NCBI GenBank assembly: GCA_002471375.1
Contig: DKPV01000045.1
Location: 1 to 15,470 of the forward strand
From: Flavobacteriales bacterium UBA7325
GTDB taxonomy: Bacteria > Bacteroidota > Bacteroidia > Flavobacteriales_D > Crocinitomicaceae
Length of the DNA stretch: 15,470 bases
Reading direction: 5' to 3'
The position numbers were made by a program, and so were the translations under genes. Positions 7,259 to 14,554 of the stretch are shown piece by piece (position 1 is the first letter of the stretch; every line of letters begins with the position of its first letter). The notes beneath the pieces are model-generated. The model worked only from the letters and a program-made list of their open reading frames with translations, ran no database searches and was not told where the DNA came from.

Positions 7259-7383
7259 GGCATAACGTTTTGAAGCTAAGAAGTCGTAAGGACTTTTTAC
7301 TAGAAATGAGTTTAAAGATAAGAATGATTTTCTACCGAGAGCAATGTTACGAAGTATTGAGCCTTTGCTTCTTAGGTTATGTC
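7259..7383 (-). repeat. attC-like structured repeat B
   Basis: The clearest long copy. The minus strand starts GACATAAC (7376-7383) and ends CGTTATGCC (7259-7267), and these boxes are near-perfect complements. The arms CTAAGAAG (7275-7282) and CTTCTTAG (7368-7375) pair perfectly over 8 bp, with AAGG(A)CT / AGCCTT next to them. Its 5' box contains the TGA stop codon of the DUF3089 gene. Its 3' box abuts the start of the next gene, so the two coding units meet through this element. Confidence 0.8.
7313..7344 (-). promoter_or_regulatory. Candidate promoter inside repeat B
   Basis: On the minus strand, TTG (7342-7344), a 21-nt spacer and TATCTTTA (7313-7320) match the Bacteroidota TTG-N17-23-TAnnTTTG pattern with one mismatch. 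It points at the lipoprotein gene that starts at 7245. The same box is partly preserved in the repeats at 20-153 and 10424-10521. Confidence 0.35.
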
Positions 7384-8335
7384 ATGGTCTAAAATACGAC
7401 TTGATTCTAGCAAGTGAATTTAGACGAATATCTTCCCAAAACAGATTCACATCTCCTACATGATAATGTTTCATAGTAAGCGCCATTAAACGATATGGGA
7501 AATGAGGAATAGTAATCCAAATAGCGCCATCAATTGTATTCGTTTCAAAACTTTCACTATACATTTTTCCATTTGTGAAATAAAACCCTTTATGCAAATC
7601 TCTAGAAGCAAATTCTGATGCATCCCAAGTTACAGGATTTATTACAGCCTTACCTTTATACCAATTATGATAGTTAGGCTGATCATAGTTCCTTTTGAAT
7701 GTATTCCAAGTAACATAACCTCCAACAGAGTCAGGGTGAGTCATTAGCTTAACTTCTTTAAATTCTTCTTTTCTAATTCCAGCTCCAGGTAGGTAGGCGG
7801 CAACCAGTTTTTCCTGAAGTGGTTTACCATCAAAAAACTCCTTGATTAATTCCGATAACATTACACTGCCTTGACTATGTCCTGCCAAAATAATTGCATG
7901 TCCATTATTGTAATTTTCGAGATAATACTTGAATGCAGCTCGAACATCATTATATGCAAATCTTAATGCTGTTTCCCCATCGTTTTCAATATTTCGGAAT
8001 GCTTTAAGATTAGCTTGTCGATAATATGGTGTGTAAATTGTTCCGGCTGAACACCATGCTGATCCCTGCATCTTTATTGAATTAATAGCACTTGATCTGT
8101 GAGTTGAATCATCAATATTGTAATTCCATCGCTCATCCCTTTTATCAATTAAAAAGGTGGGATAAAGAAAAAAAACGTCCACTTGACTAGCAAGAGTATC
8201 CTTTTCGACAAACTCGGGCCACAATATACTATCCCCGGGAAGATAAGCCCAATTGTAATTGTCGGAATAATCTAAATCTTGCGCTGATGCACAAAAAGAT
8301 ATAAGTGCTAAAATGTAGAAGCAGAAATAATGCAT
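7382..8335 (-). CDS. Secreted DUF3089 alpha/beta hydrolase
   Basis: A 317-residue protein from the ATG at 8335; the frame is open to a TTG at 8362, but the ATG gives a clean signal peptide (MHYFCFYILALISFCASAQ). The body matches DUF3089: DVFFLYPTF near the start, AGTIYTPYYRQANLKAF and ETALRFAYNDVRAAF in the middle, and the nucleophile elbow GHSQG with Ser about 154. LVAAYLPGAGI and a VTWNTF segment follow, as in relatives. The substrate is unknown; a secreted lipase or esterase-like role is inferred from the fold. The TGA stop lies inside the first box of the attC-like repeat B, so gene and repeat fit together without spare sequence. Confidence 0.85.
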   Translation of the reverse strand: MHYFCFYILALISFCASAQDLDYSDNYNWAYLPGDSILWPEFVEKDTLASQVDVFFLYPTFLIDKRDERWNYNIDDSTHRSSAINSIKMQGSAWCSAGTIYTPYYRQANLKAFRNIENDGETALRFAYNDVRAAFKYYLENYNNGHAIILAGHSQGSVMLSELIKEFFDGKPLQEKLVAAYLPGAGIRKEEFKEVKLMTHPDSVGGYVTWNTFKRNYDQPNYHNWYKGKAVINPVTWDASEFASRDLHKGFYFTNGKMYSESFETNTIDGAIWITIPHFPYRLMALTMKHYHVGDVNLFWEDIRLNSLARIKSYFRP

Positions 8336-8475
8336 ATCCACAAAGATAAAAAACCGGAACAATTAATTTAAGCAACTATTACTGCCTTGTATAGACAAGA
8401 TAGCTGCACTTCTTTTGCAAGCTCTCTCTGATTAGAAGGGATTTTTTAGCGCTTTATTTTCGGGAGTGGGCAATA

Positions 8476-8612
8476 GGCTATAACGGTTTGTGTATTATTA
8501 GTTGCTTGATTTAAGAATCGAATTTACTAAATAGAAACCGAATAGAAAATCCGAGAGGATATTTCACAGATAGGCTTTATACAAGCAATTAATTTTACAC
8601 TGTGTTATAACC
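8476..8612 (-). repeat. attC-like structured repeat F
   Basis: The minus strand starts GGTTATAAC (8604-8612) and ends CGTTATAGCC (8476-8485), which are nearly perfect complements. Inside them, TGTGTATTATTAGTTGCTT (near 8490-8508) pairs with few mismatches with the complement of AAGCAATTAATTTTACAC (about 8583-8600). The long arms with a few unpaired bases are typical of attC hairpins. Confidence 0.78.
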
Positions 8613-8686
8613 AGTATTTTATTCAGTTCAAGATTAAATTTAGTTTTTGATCACAACCATAATTTTAAGAATACGATTTGCGTAAT

Positions 8687-8776
8687 TCAATCAAAACCAC
8701 ATCCATCTAAACCGGATAGATCCTTAAATTCGGCTTTTACGGTGTCATTACATTCGTTTTGATTGTTGAGATTACA
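8687..8776 (-). pseudogene. Remnant of a small secreted or lipoprotein gene
   Basis: A 29-codon open stretch bounded by stops on the minus strand encodes CNLNNQNECNDTVKAEF followed by KDLSGLDGCGFD. The phrase KDxxGLDGCGF is familiar to me from small Bacteroidota lipoproteins, where a Trp or Leu and an 'LEDGT' segment normally follow; here a TGA comes straight after FD. It has no start codon. This is probably a decayed gene or fragment, recognised from memory only. Confidence 0.3.
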
Positions 8777-8784
8777 TTATTCAA

Positions 8785-8916
8785 TTACATATAAATAACG
8801 ATAGTACACATGTGCATTACCCCTCTATATTCATTATTTATTACCTGATTAAATTGCAAATTACCTTGCACCGAAAGCTGCAACGAAACAAAAAACAGTA
8901 TTACTAGAACCCGTTT
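8785..8916 (-). pseudogene. Remnant of a secreted-protein gene (signal peptide end only)
   Basis: The minus-strand frame reads KRVLVILFFVSLQLSVQG followed by NLQFNQVINNEYRG, then decays to a stop at 8785-8787. This is a good signal peptide followed by the start (GNLQFNQV) of a type of Bacteroidota secreted protein. The expected ATG-AAA is replaced by ATT-TAA (8917-8922), so the start is lost and a stop lies at codon 2. It is read as a dead gene truncated after about 44 codons. Confidence 0.4.
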
Positions 8917-8930
8917 TTAAATGAGTCTAA

Positions 8931-9602
8931 TTAATTATTCATCGCTTCAACCAATCCCATCACATACATACGGAGCACATCATTCGAATTGATTGTTTCA
9001 GATCTCGTAACCTGGTCTTTGTTAACTGCTAAGCCCTGAATTCCGTAGGTTTTCTCGAAGCTTTCCGACCGTAGTTTTTCAAAATCTTTCAGTACAACTT
9101 TTCTTGAATCAATTTCATTTTTTTCTTTGTCTAATACTTTAATTCTGAGTATCAATTTTGGTTTTAATTTCGAAAATGATTTGGCTCCAAAAGATATTTT
9201 CACGCCTCCCGTGGCTGCAATGTGACATTGGATTTCAACAAAAATGTTTAATGAATCGTATGTTTTTGTTGATTTTCTGAAGGTATTAGCTGGCAAATGC
9301 ATCAAATGTTCAGGCAAGGCTGGTGAGAGTAATTTATCCTCATTTGGTCGCATACTTGTCATTGTCGCGTTCAATAATTCACCGATCATTTGTTCACTGA
9401 TCAATATTAACGTATCCGAAAGTTCTTTTGGCATTTCTTCAATTGTTGAAAGATTCAGGATTTTGTAATCCTTGTTTTGAACTTCCATTTGAGTAGTTAA
9501 CTCGTCGTCAATTCGGAATGAAAAATTGTAGATTACGCCACTTTGTGCAGTTCCTGAGAAGCAAATAAGCGCAAGCAAAGTTGTCAAAAATAAGTGTTTC
9601 AT
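8931..9602 (-). CDS. Secreted protein of unknown function
   Basis: A 223-residue protein with a clear signal peptide (MKHLFLTTLLALICFSGTAQ). The mature part has no motif I recognise: an early beta-rich stretch (GVIYNFSFRIDDELTTQM), a central region with ALPEHLMHLPANTFRK, then KLKPKLILRIKVLDKEKNEI and a helical C-terminus ending GLVEAMNN. It has few Cys and no lipobox, so it is probably a soluble periplasmic or exported protein. It follows the DUF3050 gene by 16 bp on the same strand, so the two are almost certainly co-transcribed. Confidence 0.78.
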   Translation of the reverse strand: MKHLFLTTLLALICFSGTAQSGVIYNFSFRIDDELTTQMEVQNKDYKILNLSTIEEMPKELSDTLILISEQMIGELLNATMTSMRPNEDKLLSPALPEHLMHLPANTFRKSTKTYDSLNIFVEIQCHIAATGGVKISFGAKSFSKLKPKLILRIKVLDKEKNEIDSRKVVLKDFEKLRSESFEKTYGIQGLAVNKDQVTRSETINSNDVLRMYVMGLVEAMNN

Positions 9603-9618
9603 AATTAGAATATTTGCT

Positions 9619-10407
9619 TTATAAGCTGTTATATGCTGTTTTTTCTTTTTGTATCAATTCACTAATAGCATCCCATAGTGAAATCCTTTTCAGTAATGAT
9701 TGTTTTGCAACTGCTAAAGTTTCACTCCATTTTTGGTCGTCATCACCACAAAGTTCGGAAATCATTTTTAGAGATAGCGGTCCGTGCTCATCTCCATCTA
9801 ATTCTATATGCCTTTCAAGGTAATATGCCAACTTGCTATGTGACTTGTTCTCAGAATCAGCATTTTTGAGTATTTCAATAAACATATCAGGAATTACATC
9901 TTCTCGTCCAAATGTAAATGAAGAAGCAACAAGATGTGCCTGATTCGTCTCAATGATTGAAAATGAAAACTTAACAAAATCAGCAACCCTTTTGTCAATA
10001 TTAATTTCGTTCAATGAATATGGAACGGTATTGTTAGATTTAAGGAGATTTATAAATTTATTAATCTCAGTCGTATTTGCTTTTGATTGTATCATTGCAT
10101 CCAAATACATTTCAAAATGACTTTTAGGTTCTCCTAATTCATTAATATCACTTTCTTCCCCGTGAACTATTTCATTTATGAATCTAGAAAGTGTTGTGTT
10201 TTTAGATGGTATCCAGGGTGTTTGAACATTTGTGAGTTTTATTTGAAGAGATTTCAAAAGCGACATAAAGTCCCAAACAGCAAACACGTGATTCTCCATA
10301 AAAACTTTTATGTCATCTACATTCTTTAGATTTTCATAAAGTGTATGATTTTGTAATTGATTTCTTAATTCGGAAATCTCGTTTTCTATATTTTGTATTC
10401 TATTCAT
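9619..10407 (-). CDS. DUF3050 family protein (heme-oxygenase-like fold)
   Basis: A 262-residue protein from the ATG at 10407; an upstream in-frame TTG (10431) falls in the box of repeat G and is unlikely. The length and motifs match DUF3050: VFMENHVFAVWDFMSLLKSLQ (about 35-55, with Glu38/His40), RFINEIVHGEESD (about 75-87), SSFTFGREDVIPDMF (about 162-176), and YYLERHIELDGDEHGP (about 195-210). The paired Glu/His/Asp residues in these helices resemble the ligands of heme-oxygenase-like di-metal enzymes, so a metal-dependent oxidase is possible; this is inference, as the family has no settled function known to me. There is no signal peptide, so it is cytoplasmic. It is the first gene of a two-gene unit with the 8931-9602 gene. 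Confidence 0.85.
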   Translation of the reverse strand: MNRIQNIENEISELRNQLQNHTLYENLKNVDDIKVFMENHVFAVWDFMSLLKSLQIKLTNVQTPWIPSKNTTLSRFINEIVHGEESDINELGEPKSHFEMYLDAMIQSKANTTEINKFINLLKSNNTVPYSLNEINIDKRVADFVKFSFSIIETNQAHLVASSFTFGREDVIPDMFIEILKNADSENKSHSKLAYYLERHIELDGDEHGPLSLKMISELCGDDDQKWSETLAVAKQSLLKRISLWDAISELIQKEKTAYNSL

Positions 10408-10423
10408 ACTTCTTTTATTTCTT

Positions 10424-10521
10424 GCATACAACGTTTTACAGCTATGCTATTGCCACATCGTTAAAGATAGTTGAATTCCTTGAAAAATAAACCACGGTGG
10501 AGTATAGTTGATGTTATACAC
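10424..10521 (-). repeat. attC-like structured repeat G
   Basis: A 98-bp copy. The minus strand starts GTGTATAAC (10513-10521) and ends CGTTGTATGC (10424-10433). The arms AGCTATGCTATTGCCAC (about 10439-10455) and the complement of GTGGAGTATAGTT (10497-10509) pair imperfectly. It lies 66 bp downstream of the point where the GMC oxidoreductase gene is cut off, and directly upstream of the DUF3050 gene. Confidence 0.7.
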
Positions 10522-10587
10522 ATTCATTTTTCACCTATTCAACAATAAATTATTTAATTAAACACATTGCAAACCGTGGCGAATTTA

Positions 10588-10809
10588 TCAATGACGCACG
10601 TATGTCATTTTCATGATTCCGAAGGGCCTTAGTTCAGGCATCCAAAGCCATTTTACAAAATTCCAATTCGTCTTCGCGAAGTCTTTTGATTTGTACCATT
10701 TCCCTTTTTCAACGACCAATGCACGATAGCCCTTTTGCGAAAGACACAAAGTACTGACGGATCCGCCAAATCCACTTCCAACAATGATGTAATCATAGTC
10801 CAATTTCAT
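10588..10809 (-). pseudogene. Truncated GMC-type FAD oxidoreductase (N-terminal fragment)
   Basis: A 73-codon fragment. It begins with a canonical FAD-binding Rossmann motif, YIIVGSGFGGSVS (GxGxxG at about 11-16), then VVEKGKWYKSKDF and a Trp-rich stretch typical of the GMC/cholesterol-oxidase-like proteins found beside aldehyde dehydrogenases in Flavobacteriia. Full-length relatives have about 500 residues or more, including a substrate domain and a His-containing catalytic C-terminus, all missing here. Reading stops at TYVRH-TGA, and no continuation is visible in any frame of the next 66 bp before repeat G. Its start lies 3 bp after the dehydrogenase stop codon, so it was the last gene of that operon. 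It cannot be active as an oxidoreductase. Confidence 0.85.
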
Positions 10810-10812
10810 GGG

Positions 10813-12192
10813 CTACGATATTCTAAACATTTGTTTAATGAGTTTCAGTTTACGAGGTGTATGCGGGAAGTATTTGAGATTCGTTTCCATCCAATTCGGT
10901 TTGTCTAAAATCGATTTGTAATGCGTGAAGGCATCAAACCCAAATTTACCGTGGTACGAACTCATTCCGCTCGATCCAACACCGCCGAATGGAAGGTTCG
11001 GATTTGTGATTTGCATCAAAGCTTCATTTACAGCTCCTGTTCCTGAAGAGATTTCAGATAATAGTTTTTGTTTTACTTGCTTATCCTTTGTGAAAACGTA
11101 AATCGCCAAGGGCTTCGGACGAGACTTAATTTTTGAAATTACTTCGTCTAGATTATCGTACGAGATGACAGGTAGGATAGGGCCGAAGATCTCATCAAGC
11201 ATTATAGGATCGTCGAAACTGACATCCTGCATGATTGTAGGTGCTATATATCGTTCGGAAATATTGAATTCGCCTCCATGAACCACTTTTTCTGGATCGA
11301 TTAGCTTCGAAAGTCGATCTGTATGTTTTTCAGTAATTATTTGAACGTAGTTCCCATTTTCGAAAGAGAACTGAGATGCTTCGATTTCTTTCTTCGCTGC
11401 CTCAATGAATTTATCTTTAATCGAATGGTGGACCAAAACATAATCGGGAGCGACGCATATCTGACCTGAATTCAAGTACTTTGCCCAAATCATTCGCTGA
11501 ACTGCTCTCTTTAAATCACAAGATTCAGTAATGAAAGTTGGGTTTTTCCCTCCAAGTTCTAGGGTAACGGGCGTGAGGTGTTTACTCGCTGCTTCGTAGA
11601 CAATCTTCCCAACAGGGACACTTCCTGTAAAGAATATTTTGTCGAATTTTTGCTCTAGAAGAGTGGTTGTTTCCGGTACAGCTCCTTCTACAACGGCTAG
11701 GTACTTTTGATCGAATACTTCAGAAATTATTTGATACATTGCTTTGCTCGCATTGTTTGCAAGTTCACTCGGTTTTAATATCACCGTATTTCCCGCCGCT
11801 ATTGCTGAGATAACAGGAGGTAATGATGTCACATAAGGATAATTCCATGCACCGATTACTAACGTTGTTCCAAGTGGCTCCGGCAAACGATAACTTTTTG
11901 CTGGGAAGTTTATCAAGTTCGTTTTGACACGTTTTCGTTTCGCCCACCATTTAACATTTTTGACAGCAATATCGATTTCTTCATACACCAAGAAGACTTC
12001 ATTCGCGAAACTTTCAAAGGCAGACTTTTTAAAATCTTTTTTAACAGCGTCGTGAAGAAGTTGCTCGTTCTCTATCAGGGCCGTTTTCAATTTCTTCAAT
12101 TGATTAAGCCGAAAACTCACATCCTTCGTCACGTTCGTATTGAAATAAATGCGTTGCTTTTCTACAATTTTCTCGATGTCTGCTAAATCCAA
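10813..12192 (-). CDS. NAD(P)-dependent aldehyde dehydrogenase, class-3/fatty-aldehyde type
   Basis: A 459-residue enzyme, the short class-3 (ALDH3) length. The start is a TTG at 12190-12192 (LADIEKIVEKQR follows); no in-frame ATG gives the conserved N-terminus. Key elements are PLGTTLVIGAWNYP (Asn117), the nucleotide-binding turn FFTGSVPVG (187-195), the general base Glu212 in LELGGKNP, and the catalytic Cys246 in NSGQICVAPD. The late motifs EIFGPILPV and NPNLPFGGVGSSGMSSYHG are present. The enzyme oxidises aldehydes to carboxylic acids, and relatives act on long-chain aldehydes from lipid breakdown. The C-terminus (KYFPHTPRKLKLIKQMF) resembles the usual tail. It follows the desaturase by 93 bp and precedes the broken GMC gene by 3 bp, implying one lipid-linked operon. 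Confidence 0.93.
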   Translation of the reverse strand: MDLADIEKIVEKQRIYFNTNVTKDVSFRLNQLKKLKTALIENEQLLHDAVKKDFKKSAFESFANEVFLVYEEIDIAVKNVKWWAKRKRVKTNLINFPAKSYRLPEPLGTTLVIGAWNYPYVTSLPPVISAIAAGNTVILKPSELANNASKAMYQIISEVFDQKYLAVVEGAVPETTTLLEQKFDKIFFTGSVPVGKIVYEAASKHLTPVTLELGGKNPTFITESCDLKRAVQRMIWAKYLNSGQICVAPDYVLVHHSIKDKFIEAAKKEIEASQFSFENGNYVQIITEKHTDRLSKLIDPEKVVHGGEFNISERYIAPTIMQDVSFDDPIMLDEIFGPILPVISYDNLDEVISKIKSRPKPLAIYVFTKDKQVKQKLLSEISSGTGAVNEALMQITNPNLPFGGVGSSGMSSYHGKFGFDAFTHYKSILDKPNWMETNLKYFPHTPRKLKLIKQMFRIS

Positions 12193-12285
12193 TTTTGTAC
12201 TTATTTATTTGATCAAATTAGAACGGATCTCGTCTGGCATTAGCAAGAAGTCAAACGAAGTCCTTTAAAGATACAGTAAAATCAA

Positions 12286-13224
12286 TTACGATTGTTCTTC
12301 CTTCAATTTCTTTTGAAGTGTCTTCGAACGCTGGTCCTCACCATCATGACTCCAACCTGGAGCTTTTATCAGATAATTGATTTTGTGTTTCCAACGTTTT
12401 GATCGTCGGATGTCCTTGAAAATCGCTTGAAATTCATGAAACGCAACCAAAAATATATTATTGGAGTATAGGGGAGTTGTTAACCCGTAGATAACGGTAT
12501 CATTTTCTTCCTCCGCCTTAAAAGTTCCAAAGAGCTTATCCCAAATAATCAAAATTCCCGCATAATTCTTATCGAGGTACTTGACCTGAGATGAATGATG
12601 CACGCGATGATGTGAAGGTGTATTCATGAAGTATTCCAAGAATCCCATTTTTTTAACGAGTTCTGTATGAACAAAAAACTGATAGATGAGGTTCAATTCA
12701 ATCATCAGAAAAACCATCAACGGATGGAAACCTAGGAAAGGGAGCCAGAGCCAGAAAACATTTTTAATGAGGTATTCCCACCATCCTTGACGAAGTGCAA
12801 TTGCCAAATTGTATTCGTTCGAAGAATGATGATTTACATGTCCTGCCCATAGTATTCGAACGGTGTGTGCAATTCGATGCATTATGTAGAATGTTAGGTC
12901 ATCTAAAAAGAAAAGAAGGATCCAAACATACCAATGATCGAGGTGCCAATTCCAGTCGAAAAAACCATCGATTCCATCAGGGCCTAAACCATCGAATATT
13001 TTGCTCTCGTAGAGCATCCAAAAGAGGAAGAAAAATGCAACACGATTGAAGGTTTTGATGATCGATGCACCGAGTCCCATGCCGATACTGACATACGATT
13101 GTGCCTTGTCATATTTCTTTTTTCGGCGACGCGTGAGAATAAAGAACTCAACGAAGATCAAGATTGCGAAAATCGGAATCACAAAGAGAATAGGATCAGG
13201 TAGTTTTAGAAAGATATCGAACAT
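12286..13224 (-). CDS. Membrane sterol desaturase / fatty acid hydroxylase family protein
   Basis: A 312-residue integral membrane protein with hydrophobic segments at about 10-30, 55-75, 98-116 and 155-185. It carries the three His clusters of this di-iron superfamily: HRIAH (116-120), HVNHH (129-133) and HHRVHH (205-210). The family uses O2 to hydroxylate or desaturate lipids such as sterols, fatty acids, carotenoids or alkylglycerols; the exact substrate cannot be told from the sequence. A charged cytoplasmic tail ends in KKLKEEQS. The gene lies 14 bp downstream of the DUF2804 gene, so the two should be co-transcribed. Confidence 0.92.
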   Translation of the reverse strand: MFDIFLKLPDPILFVIPIFAILIFVEFFILTRRRKKKYDKAQSYVSIGMGLGASIIKTFNRVAFFFLFWMLYESKIFDGLGPDGIDGFFDWNWHLDHWYVWILLFFLDDLTFYIMHRIAHTVRILWAGHVNHHSSNEYNLAIALRQGWWEYLIKNVFWLWLPFLGFHPLMVFLMIELNLIYQFFVHTELVKKMGFLEYFMNTPSHHRVHHSSQVKYLDKNYAGILIIWDKLFGTFKAEEENDTVIYGLTTPLYSNNIFLVAFHEFQAIFKDIRRSKRWKHKINYLIKAPGWSHDGEDQRSKTLQKKLKEEQS

Positions 13225-13238
13225 TTATCAGTAATTTA

Positions 13239-14261
13239 TTAACATCTTAAGTACTGTTTCTCGGCGATCGAAAAAACACTCTCTAACTTTATCGTCGTTT
13301 CCTGATTTAGCTGAATCGTGCCGCTGACAACACCCATAGGGCTTTGGTAGTCTGATGCGCCTAGCGGTCCGAGGTTAATTCGTACGTTTTTCGGGTATTG
13401 ACAAGTGAAAACCAGGTCAATCGTTTCTTTTTGGTCTTTAATCGACCAAGTATCTCCGTCTCTTGTAAAGTGAACACCGGGTAATTTTGTCAGTTTCCCG
13501 TCGATCCAAACACCATTTTCATTGTACTTTTCATTGTCCAAAGATTGATTTCGCGTAAGGTTAATTCCAATCAATTTTTCGCCTTGAATAAATGCAGCAG
13601 TGAGCCAATCCCATTCCATCCGATATGGGTAATATCCTTTGTGATCATCTAGGATAAAAAAGCTCTCTTTTTCATCGAATGAATAGTCCTCATTTGCGAT
13701 GGTCAAATGACCTTTCATCGAGGTGATACCTTTGTGCGCATACATCCCTCGATTTTCAGCAAATGGAATGCTCACAATCATTGAATCGCAGGCTTCAAAA
13801 TTTCCGATAATTTCACCTTCTACGGAGGGTAATTCTTTCGTTGCTGGAGCGCTAAATTTTACTTTAACGAATCCATCTTGAAATTGATTCTCGATGTGAA
13901 TGCTTAAATTCTTTCCGTCGTAATTATTGGTTGAATTCAAAATTCCATTTGGAATCTTTAATGCACCCGGAAGTAATTGTTTTTCGTAGATGTAATGCTT
14001 CTTCGTTCTGATATCGAAAATTCGAACCTGAGCAAATGCAGACACTTTAGCATTGAATAAAGTCAGGAAAATGAAAAAGTCTTCATTGCCTGCCTGAAAT
14101 GCTTGAAACTCTTTTAATCGAATGTTTTTGAACCAACGCGGTGTATATTTCCCAGGAAAAATCTTAGCATCTAAAAAATTGATATCGCGAACAGGCGAGG
14201 AGAACAATCCAAATTCTATTTGGCCATCTATAACGAGTTGTTCTTTGATTCCTGATTTCAT
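13239..14261 (-). CDS. DUF2804 family protein
   Basis: A 340-residue protein with no signal peptide or membrane helix. The C-terminal half carries the family signature DDHKGYYPYRMEWDWLTAAF (about 195-214), then the GINLTRNQS and DYQSPMGVVSG segments. DUF2804 proteins have a lipocalin-like two-barrel appearance and an unknown biochemical role. Here it heads an operon with a sterol-desaturase-like enzyme and an aldehyde dehydrogenase, so binding or modifying a hydrophobic substrate is a reasonable inference. The stop codon is 14 bp before the next start. Confidence 0.87.
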   Translation of the reverse strand: MKSGIKEQLVIDGQIEFGLFSSPVRDINFLDAKIFPGKYTPRWFKNIRLKEFQAFQAGNEDFFIFLTLFNAKVSAFAQVRIFDIRTKKHYIYEKQLLPGALKIPNGILNSTNNYDGKNLSIHIENQFQDGFVKVKFSAPATKELPSVEGEIIGNFEACDSMIVSIPFAENRGMYAHKGITSMKGHLTIANEDYSFDEKESFFILDDHKGYYPYRMEWDWLTAAFIQGEKLIGINLTRNQSLDNEKYNENGVWIDGKLTKLPGVHFTRDGDTWSIKDQKETIDLVFTCQYPKNVRINLGPLGASDYQSPMGVVSGTIQLNQETTIKLESVFSIAEKQYLRC

Positions 14262-14554
14262 GCGTAGTATTGGATGTCCAAGTTAACGATTATTTATAAT
14301 AAACTTCAGTATGAGTTTTTACTAACTATTAATTGGAATGATTCATGGTTTTGTTGTGTAGATATAAGTTATTCCTTGTGCTTTTACTCAATGAATAATT
14401 GAGTCAATCATTATCTTCTAATTGGCATGGGGTATATGAAAAGATTGATTTACCAACTTCGAATCTTTGTAACTGACAAGAATAATCAAAATGAAAATCT
14501 ATGAGGCGAGCAGTTAACAAACTATGGGCATTAATCGAGCCGTGGTTGACTATT
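14262..14554. other. Intergenic leader of the DUF2804 operon
   Basis: About 290 bp without a convincing gene. It holds the palindrome at 14386-14404 and an ORF of 22 codons on the plus strand (14436-14504) that is too short to support. No RNA gene or recognisable riboswitch is seen. Confidence 0.5.
14386..14404. promoter_or_regulatory. Palindrome, possible operator of the DUF2804 operon
   Basis: ACTCAAT-GAATA-ATTGAGT is a perfect 7-bp inverted repeat with a 5-bp spacer. It lies about 125 bp before the start of the DUF2804 gene. The symmetry is like that of a dimeric regulator site, but it has no T-run and no second copy was seen. Confidence 0.3.

Larger units (their letters stand above)
8613..8930. 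other. Gene-free 318-bp stretch holding decayed coding remnants
   Basis: There is no intact gene on either strand. The minus strand holds two short open frames with protein-like character, listed separately (8785-8916 and 8687-8776). Otherwise the DNA is AT-rich and I see no RNA gene or clear terminator. It separates the stop codon of the 8931 gene from repeat F, unlike the other units, where the two are nearly adjacent. Confidence 0.55.

Noticed and set aside
14436..14504. Plus-strand ORF of 22 codons (MKRLIYQLRIF start) with GGGG upstream
   Set aside because: It is too short, has no homology I recognise and the upstream G-run can be chance.
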